Below are positions 8,641-17,358 of a DNA stretch of 64,000 bases, piece by piece. The notes beneath the pieces are model-generated. The model saw only the letters and a list, made by a program, of their open reading frames with translations, was not told the DNA's origin and searched no databases. The stretch spans positions 20,622 to 84,621 of the forward strand of contig CANPZV010000001.1 in assembly GCA_947589285.1 (NCBI GenBank), written 5' to 3'. Position numbers and translations under genes: made by a program. Origin of the DNA: an uncultured Clostridia bacterium. GTDB taxonomy: Bacteria > Bacillota > Clostridia > Christensenellales > Borkfalkiaceae. Position 1 is the first letter of the stretch, and each line of letters begins with the position of its first letter.

Positions 8641-9627
8641 CTAAACCAATTCGATCTTTTTGAGGAGGGAGGGATTGCCGAGTACCCTGCCCCCGCCGAG
8701 GACGACGGCCATCTGCGGGTCGTCCGCGACGTGCGCGTCCATTTGGAGGCGTTCGGCAACGTAGTCGTCCAGCCCCGGCATGCCGCACACGCCCCCCGAG
8801 AGGTAGACGCCGCTCCTGCACATGATGGCCGAGACTTCCTCGGGCAGTTTGCGCAGGACGAGTTCCGCATACTCCAAAATGGTGTTGACATACCCCGAGA
8901 TGGGGCGGAAGATGTCCTCCGAATAGACGGCGACCTGCCGCGGCTTGCCCGAAGTGATGTCCCTCCCCTGCACGACCGCGCTCTGATGATCGTGGGGAAT
9001 GAGGCTTCCGACCGTATTTTTGAGCTTTTCGGCCGACGAGAGGCCGATCTTGAGGTTGTACATCTGGGCGATCTGGTCGATGATATGTACGTCCATGTTG
9101 TTGCCGCCGACGTTCATGTTCAGCCCCGCGATGATGCCGTCGAGCGAGAAGGCCGCGAGCGACGTCTTGCCCGCGCCGATGTCAACGGAAAAGACGGGAT
9201 TGGATTCGGAGACGGGCACGTTCATGCCGAGCGCGGCGAGGTAAGAAACTTCGGCGAAGCTGACCTTGGACAGCCCCGCGATCCGCGCGGCGCGAAGGTA
9301 CTTTGCGCGGTTCTCCTTCGAACAGCCGCAGGGAACGCAGAAGAGGGCCTCCGCACCGCTCCTGCGGCTGATCTTGCCCATGAAATAGGCGAGCAGTTTC
9401 CCCGCAAGGGCCTCGTCCACGATCTCCCCCTCGTACACGGGGAAGATGACCTCTGTGTCCGCCGTCTTGCCGAGGATGCGCTTGGCGTCGTCGCCAAAGA
9501 CTTTGGCTTCCCCCGTCATCCTGTCCACGGTGACGCAGGTCGCCTCGGCAAGCACGACGCCGTTCCCGCTGCCGAGCTGGAAAATTTTCGTGACCGCCGT
9601 CCCGAAATCGATTGCAAATTTCGTCAT
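8641..9627 (-). CDS. MreB-like bacterial actin, 328 aa
   Basis: Actin-fold ATPase. It shows phosphate-1 (IDFGTAVTKIF at the N-terminus), phosphate-2 (SVDIGAGKTSLAAF, about residue 146) and the adenosine motif (LSGGVCGMPGLDDYV, about 285). MreB proteins polymerise under the membrane and guide lateral wall synthesis. The length fits, but the motifs (DFGTAV, DIGAGKTS in place of DLGTAN and DIGGGTTE) mark it as a divergent paralogue. The ATG at 9627 has the SD GGAGG and overlaps the maf stop codon (ATGA), so the two genes are translationally coupled. Maf next to mreB is a common arrangement in rod-shape loci. Confidence 0.85.
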   Translation of the reverse strand: MTKFAIDFGTAVTKIFQLGSGNGVVLAEATCVTVDRMTGEAKVFGDDAKRILGKTADTEVIFPVYEGEIVDEALAGKLLAYFMGKISRRSGAEALFCVPCGCSKENRAKYLRAARIAGLSKVSFAEVSYLAALGMNVPVSESNPVFSVDIGAGKTSLAAFSLDGIIAGLNMNVGGNNMDVHIIDQIAQMYNLKIGLSSAEKLKNTVGSLIPHDHQSAVVQGRDITSGKPRQVAVYSEDIFRPISGYVNTILEYAELVLRKLPEEVSAIMCRSGVYLSGGVCGMPGLDDYVAERLQMDAHVADDPQMAVVLGGGRVLGNPSLLKKIELV

Positions 9628-10178
9628 ATCAAGTTCCTCCGTTTGAGAAGTGCGCGGGTCTCCTCCACGGGAAGTCCGACGACACCCGTATAGCTCCCCT
9701 TGCACGCCCTCACGAGCGGGTAGCCGTCCTGTATCCCGTATGCGCCCGCCTTGTCGAGGGGCAGACCGCTTGCGACATATTCGCCGATCATCTCCTCCCC
9801 GAGGGGATAGAAGGTGACCGAAGTCTCCGTAAAAATTTCCTCCTCCCCGCCGTCCGTCACGAGGCAGACGGCCGTGACGACGGTGTGCGTCTTTCCGCTC
9901 AAAAGGCGGAGCATGCGCCCTGCGTCCTCCGCGTCCTTCGGCTTTCCGAGGAGCGTATCCCCCAAAAAGACGACGGTGTCCGCGCCGAGTACGGCGGCAC
10001 CTCTATTGCGGGAAAAGACCTCCCTCGCCTTTTCGCGGGCGAAGAGACGGGCTGTGGCGCGTGCGGAGAGGCCCTTCGCGCTCTCGTCGTACCGCGAGGG
10101 GACGACTTCGAATTCCGTTGTGATCTGTGCGAGCAGTTCCCTTCTCCGCGGGGAGTTGCTCGCCAAAATAAGTCTCAT
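9624..10178 (-). CDS. maf: Maf-family nucleotide pyrophosphatase, 184 aa
   Basis: Begins MRLILASNSPRRRELL, the Maf signature, with the catalytic SxxR loop. Further motifs are LGADTVV (about residue 65), GKPKDAEDA, HTVVTAVCL and AGAYGIQDG. Maf enzymes hydrolyse dTTP, UTP and modified nucleotides and are linked to septum control and house-cleaning. The length is typical. Its TGA overlaps the start of the mreB-like gene, so the pair is an operon. No SD is obvious before the ATG. Confidence 0.94.
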   Translation of the reverse strand: MRLILASNSPRRRELLAQITTEFEVVPSRYDESAKGLSARATARLFAREKAREVFSRNRGAAVLGADTVVFLGDTLLGKPKDAEDAGRMLRLLSGKTHTVVTAVCLVTDGGEEEIFTETSVTFYPLGEEMIGEYVASGLPLDKAGAYGIQDGYPLVRACKGSYTGVVGLPVEETRALLKRRNLI

Positions 10179-10956
10179 AGACGGGAAAATTGAAAATTGA
10201 GCGCGCCGCGCTCATTCATGGGGAAAAGCGAGAGAAAATATGAGGGGCGACAAGAGAATGCGGTGACCCACCCCCCTACCCCCCTCCCACGGAGGGGGCA
10301 AGGCCGCGGCACCCCCATGGAGCGGGCAAGGCCTACCCCCTACGGGGGGAGGCCCCCGCATAGCGGGCGGTTGGGACATCACCCAAGGACCTTCGCTACG
10401 CTCAGAATGAGCGGCTTGCCTGCCCCCTTGGAAAGGGGGCGGGGTAGGGGTGGGGGTTCGTCCCTAAATTACTGCGCGTGGCGGGGTGTCCCCGCCTGAG
10501 CCACAGGGATCCCAAAAAATATTGCAAAGCAAGATTTTTTGGGAAAAGGAGCGACCTGCGTTCAAAGCGACGGTTTTGCGTGAACGCAAAACCGCGCAAA
10601 CTGCGCAGCGTCGCGACGCCGTACCCTACGGGAACCACAATGTCTTTCAAGGAAGCATAGTTCGTGGGGTGATAAGGTTATGAAATGCACAACGCCGACC
10701 CCTCGAACATTTCTTTTCGACGCCCCGCGAGATTCTTCGGTCGCTCCGCTCCCTCTGAATGACGCAAAAATGAGGTGACCCACCCCCCTACCCGTTACGG
10801 CGGCAGGGACCGCCGTAACCCCGTCGGCGAGGCCACGCCTCCTGCCGCGGCGCAGCTCACAGTGCGCCGCACTGTTGAGCAGAATTGCGCCGCGGCACCC
10901 CCACGGAGGGGGCGAGAAAGTGGCGGGACAAGCAAAGAAATGTTCGAAACTACCCT
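10179..10956. repeat. Nested repeat region, structured element copy A
   Basis: No gene. From about 10503 to 10728 lies one copy of a structured element, with a 5' hairpin (cccaaaaaatattgc ... gattttttggg), the core 'taccctacgggaaccac' and the tail 'gacccctcgaacatttct'. The 3' arm of its terminal inverted repeat (aaagaaatgttcgaa) occurs only at about 10936, with 200 bp of other repeats in between. These include the 'cccacccccctaccc' G/C repeat and, inside that, a unit starting 'cgttacggcggcaggg' (about 10793-10900, also at 25464). Further G/C-rich units lie at 10260-10460. Confidence 0.8.
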
Positions 10957-12468
10957 TTACAGTATCTCCAAATTCTTCTTGAACTGACGTTTGAAGTCGG
11001 GGGCGAGGGCCATGGCCTGCGCGATCTCGAGGGTCGCGTCGCCCGCAAGTTCCGTCTTGGTGATGACGGAATCCCCCAAGACGTCGCAGTTGATGCCCTT
11101 CACGACGCCCGTGCCGCTGCGGTCGAGGGCCTCGGCGATCCGAAGCAGAACGCCGAGCTTTTTAACGACGTCGAGGTCCTCATCCGTTACGATGTCCTTA
11201 TACCTCGCCCATTCGGAGAGATTGACGTCCTCCCTTCTGTGACAGCCCGCGACGAAGGCGGCAAGCACGATCTCGCGGTGGGTCGCCCCATAGAGGCCCG
11301 CGTTCAGAATGAGGTAGCGGCTGTGGTCCTGATGATTGTAGTACCGCACCGAAAGGCCCGCGTCACAGAGGCTCGCCGCGATTTTCAGAACTTTCAGATA
11401 GATCCGCGGGAACTTGTGCAGGACGCGGAGCTGTTTGAAGAGCTGGATGGCGAGATGCACGGTGTTTTCGACGTGCTTCTCGTTGCATCCATAGTATTTG
11501 ACGTGGGTATTGAGGGAATAGGAGAGCGCGTCGGGAATGGGCCGCTCCGTCGTGATGGGCACGGCCTGGTTGAACATGATGCCCTCCCGAAGGCCGCAGC
11601 CGCTGATCGTGAACGTCTCGATATGCAGATAGTCGGTGAACGCCTTGATGATGGCGAGTGCCGCGGGCATGATGTCCGCACGGCTCGGCGAAAGCCCCCT
11701 GATGCGCTTGCGCTTTTCGACGTCGAGGACCCGCACCATCTCATAGATCGAGTTGAAATCCTCGGTCTGGAATTGGTAGTTGTGGACGGTGTTCAGGGGA
11801 TATTTCCTGACGATCCTGTTGATCTTATAGAGATTGCGGAAGGACCCGCCCACGCCGATCATCTGCGTGTCGGGTTCGATCTCCGAGAGCCATTCGATCT
11901 TCTTGAACTGCTCGGTGAAGAACTCCTCAATGCGCTCGGTCTGCTCCACGGGCGTGCCGTCGTCCTTGAAGAGGTCGGTGAGGGTCACCGCGCCGAAGGG
12001 CAGGGAGATATAGTGCAGGACGCTCCTGCGGTTGTAGTAGATGATCTTCGAACTGCCGCCGCCGATCTCGAGAATGATCCCCTTGGGGACGTCCATCGAG
12101 TTGATGACCCCGCGGTAGACGAGCGTGGCCTCCGCCTCCTCCGAAAGGACTTCGACGCGGATCCCGACGGTCGCCTGTATCTCGTCGAGGAAGGACCTCT
12201 GGTTTTTGGCGCGGCGGACCGCCGCCGTCGCGACGGCGATGATCTTCTCCACCCCGCTTGCGTCGCAGAGGCGTTTGAACATTTTGAGCGCGCGGATCGT
12301 CTCCGCAACGCGTTGCGGCTTCAAAAAGCCGTCCCTGTCCATATCCTGCCCGAGACGAACGCTCTCCTTCAGCTCGTCAACGACATAGAAATAATTCTCG
12401 TCGAAGAGTTCGACGATCACAAGGCGGGCGGAATTGGACCCCAAGTCTATGATCCCGATTTTCTCCAT
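10957..12468 (-). CDS. ppx: Ppx/GppA-family phosphatase with HD-like C-terminus, 503 aa
   Basis: ASKHA-fold phosphatase starting MEKIGIIDLGSNSARLVI (phosphate-1 loop). It has the TAAVRRAKNQ segment (about residue 100), the catalytic-side EEAEATLVYRG and the phosphate-2 loop ILEIGGGSSKI (about 140). Residues 310-503 form an HD-type helical domain, as in long exopolyphosphatases (roughly 500 aa). The family degrades polyphosphate or the 5'-phosphate of pppGpp. The gene is transcribed alone from the promoter at 12560-12588 with a leader of about 85 nt. Which of the two substrates it prefers cannot be read from sequence. Confidence 0.92.
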   Translation of the reverse strand: MEKIGIIDLGSNSARLVIVELFDENYFYVVDELKESVRLGQDMDRDGFLKPQRVAETIRALKMFKRLCDASGVEKIIAVATAAVRRAKNQRSFLDEIQATVGIRVEVLSEEAEATLVYRGVINSMDVPKGIILEIGGGSSKIIYYNRRSVLHYISLPFGAVTLTDLFKDDGTPVEQTERIEEFFTEQFKKIEWLSEIEPDTQMIGVGGSFRNLYKINRIVRKYPLNTVHNYQFQTEDFNSIYEMVRVLDVEKRKRIRGLSPSRADIMPAALAIIKAFTDYLHIETFTISGCGLREGIMFNQAVPITTERPIPDALSYSLNTHVKYYGCNEKHVENTVHLAIQLFKQLRVLHKFPRIYLKVLKIAASLCDAGLSVRYYNHQDHSRYLILNAGLYGATHREIVLAAFVAGCHRREDVNLSEWARYKDIVTDEDLDVVKKLGVLLRIAEALDRSGTGVVKGINCDVLGDSVITKTELAGDATLEIAQAMALAPDFKRQFKKNLEIL

Positions 12469-12559
12469 GCTGTCACCTGTCGCACTGCCTGCGGATCGCT
12501 CCGCGGGCTTTCACCTGCGAATATTGCCCGATTCTAAATTTAATACTAATAGCATGGGT

Positions 12560-12588
12560 ATTGTACCATATACCTTGAAGTTTGTCTA
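12560..12588 (-). promoter_or_regulatory. Promoter of ppx
   Basis: On the minus strand TAGACA (12588-12583), a 17-bp spacer and TACAAT (12565-12560). Confidence 0.7.
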
Positions 12589-12659
12589 TACCCTTTTTGA
12601 AAATTTTTTTCTCTTTCGATGAAAATTTTCGTGTTTGTAAATTTTTTCCATGAAAATTT

Positions 12660-13076
12660 TCAATTTTTTTCTATATTTTGATAAGAATTTTCACTTTTGG
12701 GGCGGGGGGATGTGGGGGAGACCGCCCGTTTGAGGCGGACGAGGGAGAGAATGACCAAAAAAACGCCGAACGACATTTTCAGGACGGCGGACGGGAGCAG
12801 GCCTGAGGCAAAGGAGAAGAGCGCGGAGGCGGCGAGGGCGGGCAGGGCGAAGGAGAGCGCGGCCTTCGGCTTCACAAGCCCCCCGCGGGCGTGGACGGAG
12901 AGTGCGACGAGGGCCATGGGGACGAAGGAGAGGAGGTTCACCCCCTGCGCCGTCCCCTGTTCCACGCCGCAGAGCAGGACGAGGACGGGAATGAGGGCCG
13001 TCCCCCCGCCCATGCCCATTCCGCCGAGGACGCCGCCGAGCAGCCCCGCGAGGAGAAAGAGGTGGAAGGACGTCAC
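12660..13076 (-). CDS. TauE/SafE (DUF81) half-protein, C-terminal half, 138 aa
   Basis: Starts at a GTG (13076) that overlaps the stop codon of the upstream half (GTGA), so it is translationally coupled to it. It has about four membrane helices, beginning FHLFLLAGLLGGVLGGMGMGGGTALIPVLVLLCGV. That is the glycine-rich opening motif of the TauE/SafE repeat, followed by QGVNLLSFVPMALVA. TauE/SafE permeases normally hold both four-helix halves in one chain of about 250 residues and export sulfite or organosulfur anions. The C-terminal tail (SENSYQNIEKN) runs into AT-rich sequence. It probably forms a heterodimer with its neighbour. Confidence 0.78.
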   Translation of the reverse strand: MTSFHLFLLAGLLGGVLGGMGMGGGTALIPVLVLLCGVEQGTAQGVNLLSFVPMALVALSVHARGGLVKPKAALSFALPALAASALFSFASGLLPSAVLKMSFGVFLVILSLVRLKRAVSPTSPRPKSENSYQNIEKN

Positions 13077-13429
13077 AGGATCATCCCCAGGCCCGCGGCG
13101 AGCATGAGGAGGCCGAAGAGGAGATCGGCGACCCTGACGGGGAGGAGGGGCAACAGCTTCGCGCCCAAGTATCCCCCCGCCGTGACCCCGATCGCTGCGG
13201 GCAGGAGGACGGCGAGGGGGACGCGCCCCGTGAAGGCGTAGACCGCGCCGCTCAGAAGGGTCGCGGGAAGCACGGCCGCGATGGCCGTTGCGTGCGCCTC
13301 CCGCACGGGCAGACTGCGCTCGAGGAGGGGCACGGCGACCATGCCTCCCCCGCCGCCGAAGAGGCCGTTCACCGCCCCGAGGAGCGTCCCGCTCCACAGT
13401 CTTTTCCCCGGATCCGATCTTTTCCGCAT
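13073..13429 (-). CDS. TauE/SafE (DUF81) half-protein, N-terminal half, 118 aa
   Basis: Membrane protein with the TauE repeat motif GAVNGLFGGGGGMVAVPLLE, then HATAIAAVLPATLLSGAVYAF and a C-terminal helix ending GLGMIL. At 118 aa it is half the usual permease. The SD GGAGGGGAG precedes the ATG at 13429. The second half follows with a GTGA overlap. The frames differ and each half has its own clean start, so this looks like two genes rather than one frameshifted gene, although a recent frameshift cannot be excluded. Substrate unknown; sulfite or related anions are the family theme. Confidence 0.78.
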   Translation of the reverse strand: MRKRSDPGKRLWSGTLLGAVNGLFGGGGGMVAVPLLERSLPVREAHATAIAAVLPATLLSGAVYAFTGRVPLAVLLPAAIGVTAGGYLGAKLLPLLPVRVADLLFGLLMLAAGLGMIL

Positions 13430-13537
13430 ACTCTCCCCTCCCCGCCGCCCGTGCGCCGCGCCGCGTTTTCTTTTTTGAAAAGTATGTGAGGTTTGAAAAA
13501 AATTTATCTTTTTTTGACCGAAGTCATGCGGAATTGC

Positions 13538-13566
13538 TTGCTAATAATTGCGTTTTATATTAAAAT
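13538..13566 (+). promoter_or_regulatory. Promoter of the large surface lipoprotein
   Basis: TTGCTA (13538-13543), 17 bp, TAAAAT (13561-13566). A CGGCGGCC/GGCCGCCG hairpin lies in the leader (about 13590-13616) just before the SD and could affect translation. Confidence 0.65.
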
Positions 13567-13633
13567 AGGGACGTAACTCGAAAATTGCAGCGGCGGCCCG
13601 TCTTTGGCGGCCGCCGTAAAAAAGGATGGGATC

Positions 13634-16600
13634 ATGGCAAAACACTTCTTTCAAGGCAAACGCAGGGGGGCGATCGTCGCGCTCTCGGCGGCACTGTGCG
13701 CTACCCTCTCTTTGGGCATGCTTGCGGCCTGCGGCGAAGCGGCGGATACTCCCGATGAGGACGAGGACGAAGCGACCTCAACCGCCACGGACAACCAGCT
13801 CCTGCGCAACGGCAACTTTGAATTTTTCGGCGAGCGCGATACGAAACTTGAGGACAAGCGTTCCTTCATCTCTTCGCCCACGAGCTGGTCGTTCACCTCG
13901 GGATCTCCCTCTTCGTGGACTTCCTCGGGCATCGTAAAGGCGGACGAATGGAAGGAACAGCTCTCCAAGTCCACATATTCCCTCGTTCCCGAGGGAGCCG
14001 CCGCGGAGATCGGCGACGGAAACAGCTCTTTCACCGCAAAGGAACTCACCGATGAGATCGCCTCCAATGCCGAAGCGCACTGGGACGAGGCCTCCGTCTA
14101 CGACCGTCTGCTCTTCTACAAGTATTACGGCGTCGATTCGAGCAGTGAATTCTCCCTTTACTCCGATTACGCGTACTCGATCGACTTCGAGGATGTGCAA
14201 TACCTCGGGGGCGACATCGCCGAACTCACGCTCCACGATGGCGTGGATGAGGACGAGAACGCCGTCCTTATGATCCACAACAAGCGCGTCGGCCAGAGCG
14301 ACCACGTCCTCGGCACGGCGCAGTACTACACCTCCTCCACCACCATCACGCTCGAAGCGGGCACCGCGGCGGAGGTCTCCGTCTGGGTCCGCACGGACAA
14401 GCTCTACCACTGGTATGCGGAGGGCTACACGAGCGGCGACAAGACGGAAGTACAGGAAAAGGCGGGCGCGTACATCGGCGTCATCAACACCGTCGGCGGC
14501 ACCACCCTCCCCGAAATGCAGGTCAAGAACATCCGCACGGACGGGAAGTGGGAGCAGTATTCCTTCTATATCCGCGCGAACACATACGCGACGACGACTT
14601 TCCGCCTCAAACTCGGCCTCGGGCAGGGCACCTCGTCCGATAACCGCTATGAGAATGTAGACGGCTATGCCTTCTTCGACGACGTTGTCGTCAAGAAGAT
14701 TTCCGCCGCCAAATATGCGGACGACGTAAAGGGCCTCGAAGCCTTCACCTGCGACATCAACTCCGCCTCCAAGGACAAGATCTTCGACTTCGACGCCGCA
14801 AAGACGCAGAAGAAATTCGCGCTCGACCTCCTCTCCGACAACTTTGACGCCCTCAAGGCGGACGAGATCGGCGGCGACAACTTCACCGTCGGCCTCACGG
14901 AGACCGAGTCGGGCAGCGTCACCGAGCAGTCCTTTATCGGGGACAACCGCAACGACGGCACCACCCCCGCAAACGAGCAGAGCATCGTCGGGATGATGAA
15001 CTACGGTTCCCTCCGCGAAATGACGGCTTCGAACGGCTATCTCAAGAACGTATTCGAGAAGGACTTCTTGAACAAGTTCCCCTTCGCGGTCAACGACAGC
15101 AAGGACAGCGTTCCCGTCCTCATGCTCCTCTCCACCAACGGCGCGGCCTACACCGCGACCGTAAAGAATGACGAACTCTTCAAACTTGCGCCCAATTCGA
15201 GAATGCTCGTCTCCTTCTTCGTCAAGACGTGGGACGTCCTCTCGGGAAGGTCGGGCGCAGGGATCACCCTCGTGGACGGCGAGGAGGAGACCTCCATCAC
15301 CCCCTTCGACAGCAAGACGGTCTCCCCCGTCACGATCGACGAGGACGATCCCGACCTCACCGATATCTATAAGGGCTGGGTGCAGTGCTTCTTCTTCGTC
15401 TCCAACGACACCGACACCGACAAGACCTTCCACCTCAAATTCACCTACGGCGTGACCAACGTCTCCGGCACGGACGCATCGAGCTACGGCGACGGATATG
15501 CGGCCTTCACCGACTTCAAGGTGATGTCCCTCACCAAGACGCAGTACAGCTACGCCTCCACGGGGACGTATGCGCAGAAGGTGTCCCTCACCGCCTATGC
15601 GGAGAATACCTCCAAGTTCGACAGCGCGGAGGCCTCCTCCAACATCGAGGAAGAGCTTGCGGCTCCCTCCTCCTTCCGCGGCGTGGTCGCAGGCTCCAAC
15701 ATCTTTGAGCAGGGCGGCACCGACAACCTCATTCCCGACGGCGTGTACGCGGGCCTTCTGAGGAAGGAATATGCGAAAAACTACAGGACCGGCACCGAGG
15801 ATTGGGCAACCGCGCTCGGGAACATCGCGGGGACTGCGGCTGACGCAGACGCATGGTGGAACAAGATCTTCGGCGAGGCGGACAGCCCGCGCGAGGCAAA
15901 CCAGCCCCTCGTCCTCATCAACACCTCTTCAAGCGCGACCCCTTCCTACGGCTTCATCAGCCGCACGACGGAGACGACGATCTCCGCAAGTTCCTCTCAG
16001 CGCATCACGGTGCGCGTGAAGGTCGCAGCGGACACGACGGCGAATATCTACCTCGTTGACACCTCCGAGGACGGGCGCAAGGACGGCCTCAACACCATGA
16101 TCGCCCCCTCCGTCCCCAAGAATACCTATTGGTATGACGACGACGGCAACATCCTCCGCCGCGATCCCGAGAGCGACGACTTCGACAAGAAAACGGACGT
16201 CCTCTTCTATCTCGAAGCCAACGGGCTGTATTCCTCGAGGGATACCTCCGATACGAAGCTGTACGCCAACCTCGCCAACTATACGAAGGACGAGGACGAA
16301 AACCTCCTCACCGCGGACGACGTTATCGCATTCTATTATAATAAGGTAGACAAGAAGTACTACGGCTACTTCGACGAAGCGTCGGGCGAGTACTCCCAGC
16401 CCGTAGAACCCCTTCCCACCACGGTGAAGAAGGGCGATACGGACGTCAGCATCCTCCGCTACACGGGTCCCGAGAGCAATGACAAGTACAAGACCGTCAT
16501 CAGCGTCACGGGGACGGCGGCGAACCAAAACCGTTGGATCGACGTCAACTTCTACGTCCGCACGGGCAGCAAGGCAAAGACCTACCGCCTCGAACTTTGG

Positions 16601-17308
16601 GCGGGTGCGCGCGACAATGCGACGGACGGCTTCCCCGCAGGCGGCTATGTGTTCTTTGACGCATACAGCGCGGGCAGCATCACCAACTTCGAAGATCTCC
16701 GCGACGGTGAGACGGGCGCGAAGGGACTTCTCCTCGAGAAAGCAGGCAACCAACTCTCGTCCGATCCCGAAAAGCTCAACGAGAACCTTGCCCTTTACTA
16801 CACCTTCTCCTTCTATGATTCCGCCTCCTACCTCCGCCACGACAGGGAGCATGAGGGCGTGGACTACAACAAGTGGGAGAACTACAAGCAGTCCTCCTAT
16901 GAGGAAGGCATCGTCTGGCTCGAATGCTTCGACGCGGACGGCTCGCTCTACGGGAAAGCTCCCTCCTATTCGCTCTTCCTTGACTTCACCCCTCTCGAGG
17001 TGAGCGTCACTGCCTACACGCCCGAAGAGACGGCAGACAGCGGCGATGACGACGAAGAGGAGACGACCCCGTCGGATACGAACATCTGGCTGGTCCTGTC
17101 CTCCTCCCTGCTCGCATTCGTCACCCTGTTCGCAGTCGGCGCGGTCATCTTCCGCACGGTGCGCAAGAATCACAGGGGCGGCACTCCCGTCAAAAAACCC
17201 AAGGCAAAGAAGGCGCGTCCCGCACCCGCGGCTCCCGTCTCCGAGGAGACGCCCGAAGAGACGCCCGCTCCCGAGGCGAAGGACGAGCGCGATCCGTACA
17301 ACGATTAA
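13634..17308 (+). CDS. Large surface lipoprotein with carbohydrate-binding-like modules, 1224 aa
   Basis: The N-terminus has a signal peptide ending in a lipobox (GMLAAC, about residues 27-32), followed by an acidic linker. The ectodomain opens 'LLRNGNFEFFG' and repeatedly ends modules with 'GYAFFDDVVVKKI', 'GYAAFTDFKVMSL' and 'GGYVFFDAYSAGS'. This is the pattern of CBM4/9-like beta-sandwich modules, and at least three are present. The C-terminus has a membrane helix (LVLSSSLLAFVTLFAVGAVIF) and a cytoplasmic Lys/Pro/Ala/Glu tail. It is thus tethered at both ends, if the lipobox is used. ATG 13634 has SD AAGGATGGG. A terminator follows. No enzymatic motif was recognised; glycan binding at the surface is an inference. 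Confidence 0.8.
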   Translation: MAKHFFQGKRRGAIVALSAALCATLSLGMLAACGEAADTPDEDEDEATSTATDNQLLRNGNFEFFGERDTKLEDKRSFISSPTSWSFTSGSPSSWTSSGIVKADEWKEQLSKSTYSLVPEGAAAEIGDGNSSFTAKELTDEIASNAEAHWDEASVYDRLLFYKYYGVDSSSEFSLYSDYAYSIDFEDVQYLGGDIAELTLHDGVDEDENAVLMIHNKRVGQSDHVLGTAQYYTSSTTITLEAGTAAEVSVWVRTDKLYHWYAEGYTSGDKTEVQEKAGAYIGVINTVGGTTLPEMQVKNIRTDGKWEQYSFYIRANTYATTTFRLKLGLGQGTSSDNRYENVDGYAFFDDVVVKKISAAKYADDVKGLEAFTCDINSASKDKIFDFDAAKTQKKFALDLLSDNFDALKADEIGGDNFTVGLTETESGSVTEQSFIGDNRNDGTTPANEQSIVGMMNYGSLREMTASNGYLKNVFEKDFLNKFPFAVNDSKDSVPVLMLLSTNGAAYTATVKNDELFKLAPNSRMLVSFFVKTWDVLSGRSGAGITLVDGEEETSITPFDSKTVSPVTIDEDDPDLTDIYKGWVQCFFFVSNDTDTDKTFHLKFTYGVTNVSGTDASSYGDGYAAFTDFKVMSLTKTQYSYASTGTYAQKVSLTAYAENTSKFDSAEASSNIEEELAAPSSFRGVVAGSNIFEQGGTDNLIPDGVYAGLLRKEYAKNYRTGTEDWATALGNIAGTAADADAWWNKIFGEADSPREANQPLVLINTSSSATPSYGFISRTTETTISASSSQRITVRVKVAADTTANIYLVDTSEDGRKDGLNTMIAPSVPKNTYWYDDDGNILRRDPESDDFDKKTDVLFYLEANGLYSSRDTSDTKLYANLANYTKDEDENLLTADDVIAFYYNKVDKKYYGYFDEASGEYSQPVEPLPTTVKKGDTDVSILRYTGPESNDKYKTVISVTGTAANQNRWIDVNFYVRTGSKAKTYRLELWAGARDNATDGFPAGGYVFFDAYSAGSITNFEDLRDGETGAKGLLLEKAGNQLSSDPEKLNENLALYYTFSFYDSASYLRHDREHEGVDYNKWENYKQSSYEEGIVWLECFDADGSLYGKAPSYSLFLDFTPLEVSVTAYTPEETADSGDDDEEETTPSDTNIWLVLSSSLLAFVTLFAVGAVIFRTVRKNHRGGTPVKKPKAKKARPAPAAPVSEETPEETPAPEAKDERDPYND

Positions 17309-17317
17309 AAACATCGT

Positions 17318-17348
17318 CCCCCTCACAACCTGTGAGGGGGATATTTTT
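17318..17348 (+). terminator. Terminator after the surface lipoprotein gene
   Basis: CCCCCTCACA / TGTGAGGGGG perfect stem (17318-17340) then ATATTTTT. It sits just before the next gene. Confidence 0.85.
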
Positions 17349-17358
17349 CGGAAAAGAA

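Noticed and set aside
10562..10783. Short frames inside the structured element (…HCGSRRVRRRDAAQFARF…) recurring in several copies, considered as a small protein family
   Set aside because: The frames lack SDs, start at different places, are broken in copies C and D, and follow from DNA-level identity of the repeat.
12469..12559. The ppx leader considered as a riboswitch
   Set aside because: No recognised motif and no terminator or SD-masking stem is evident.
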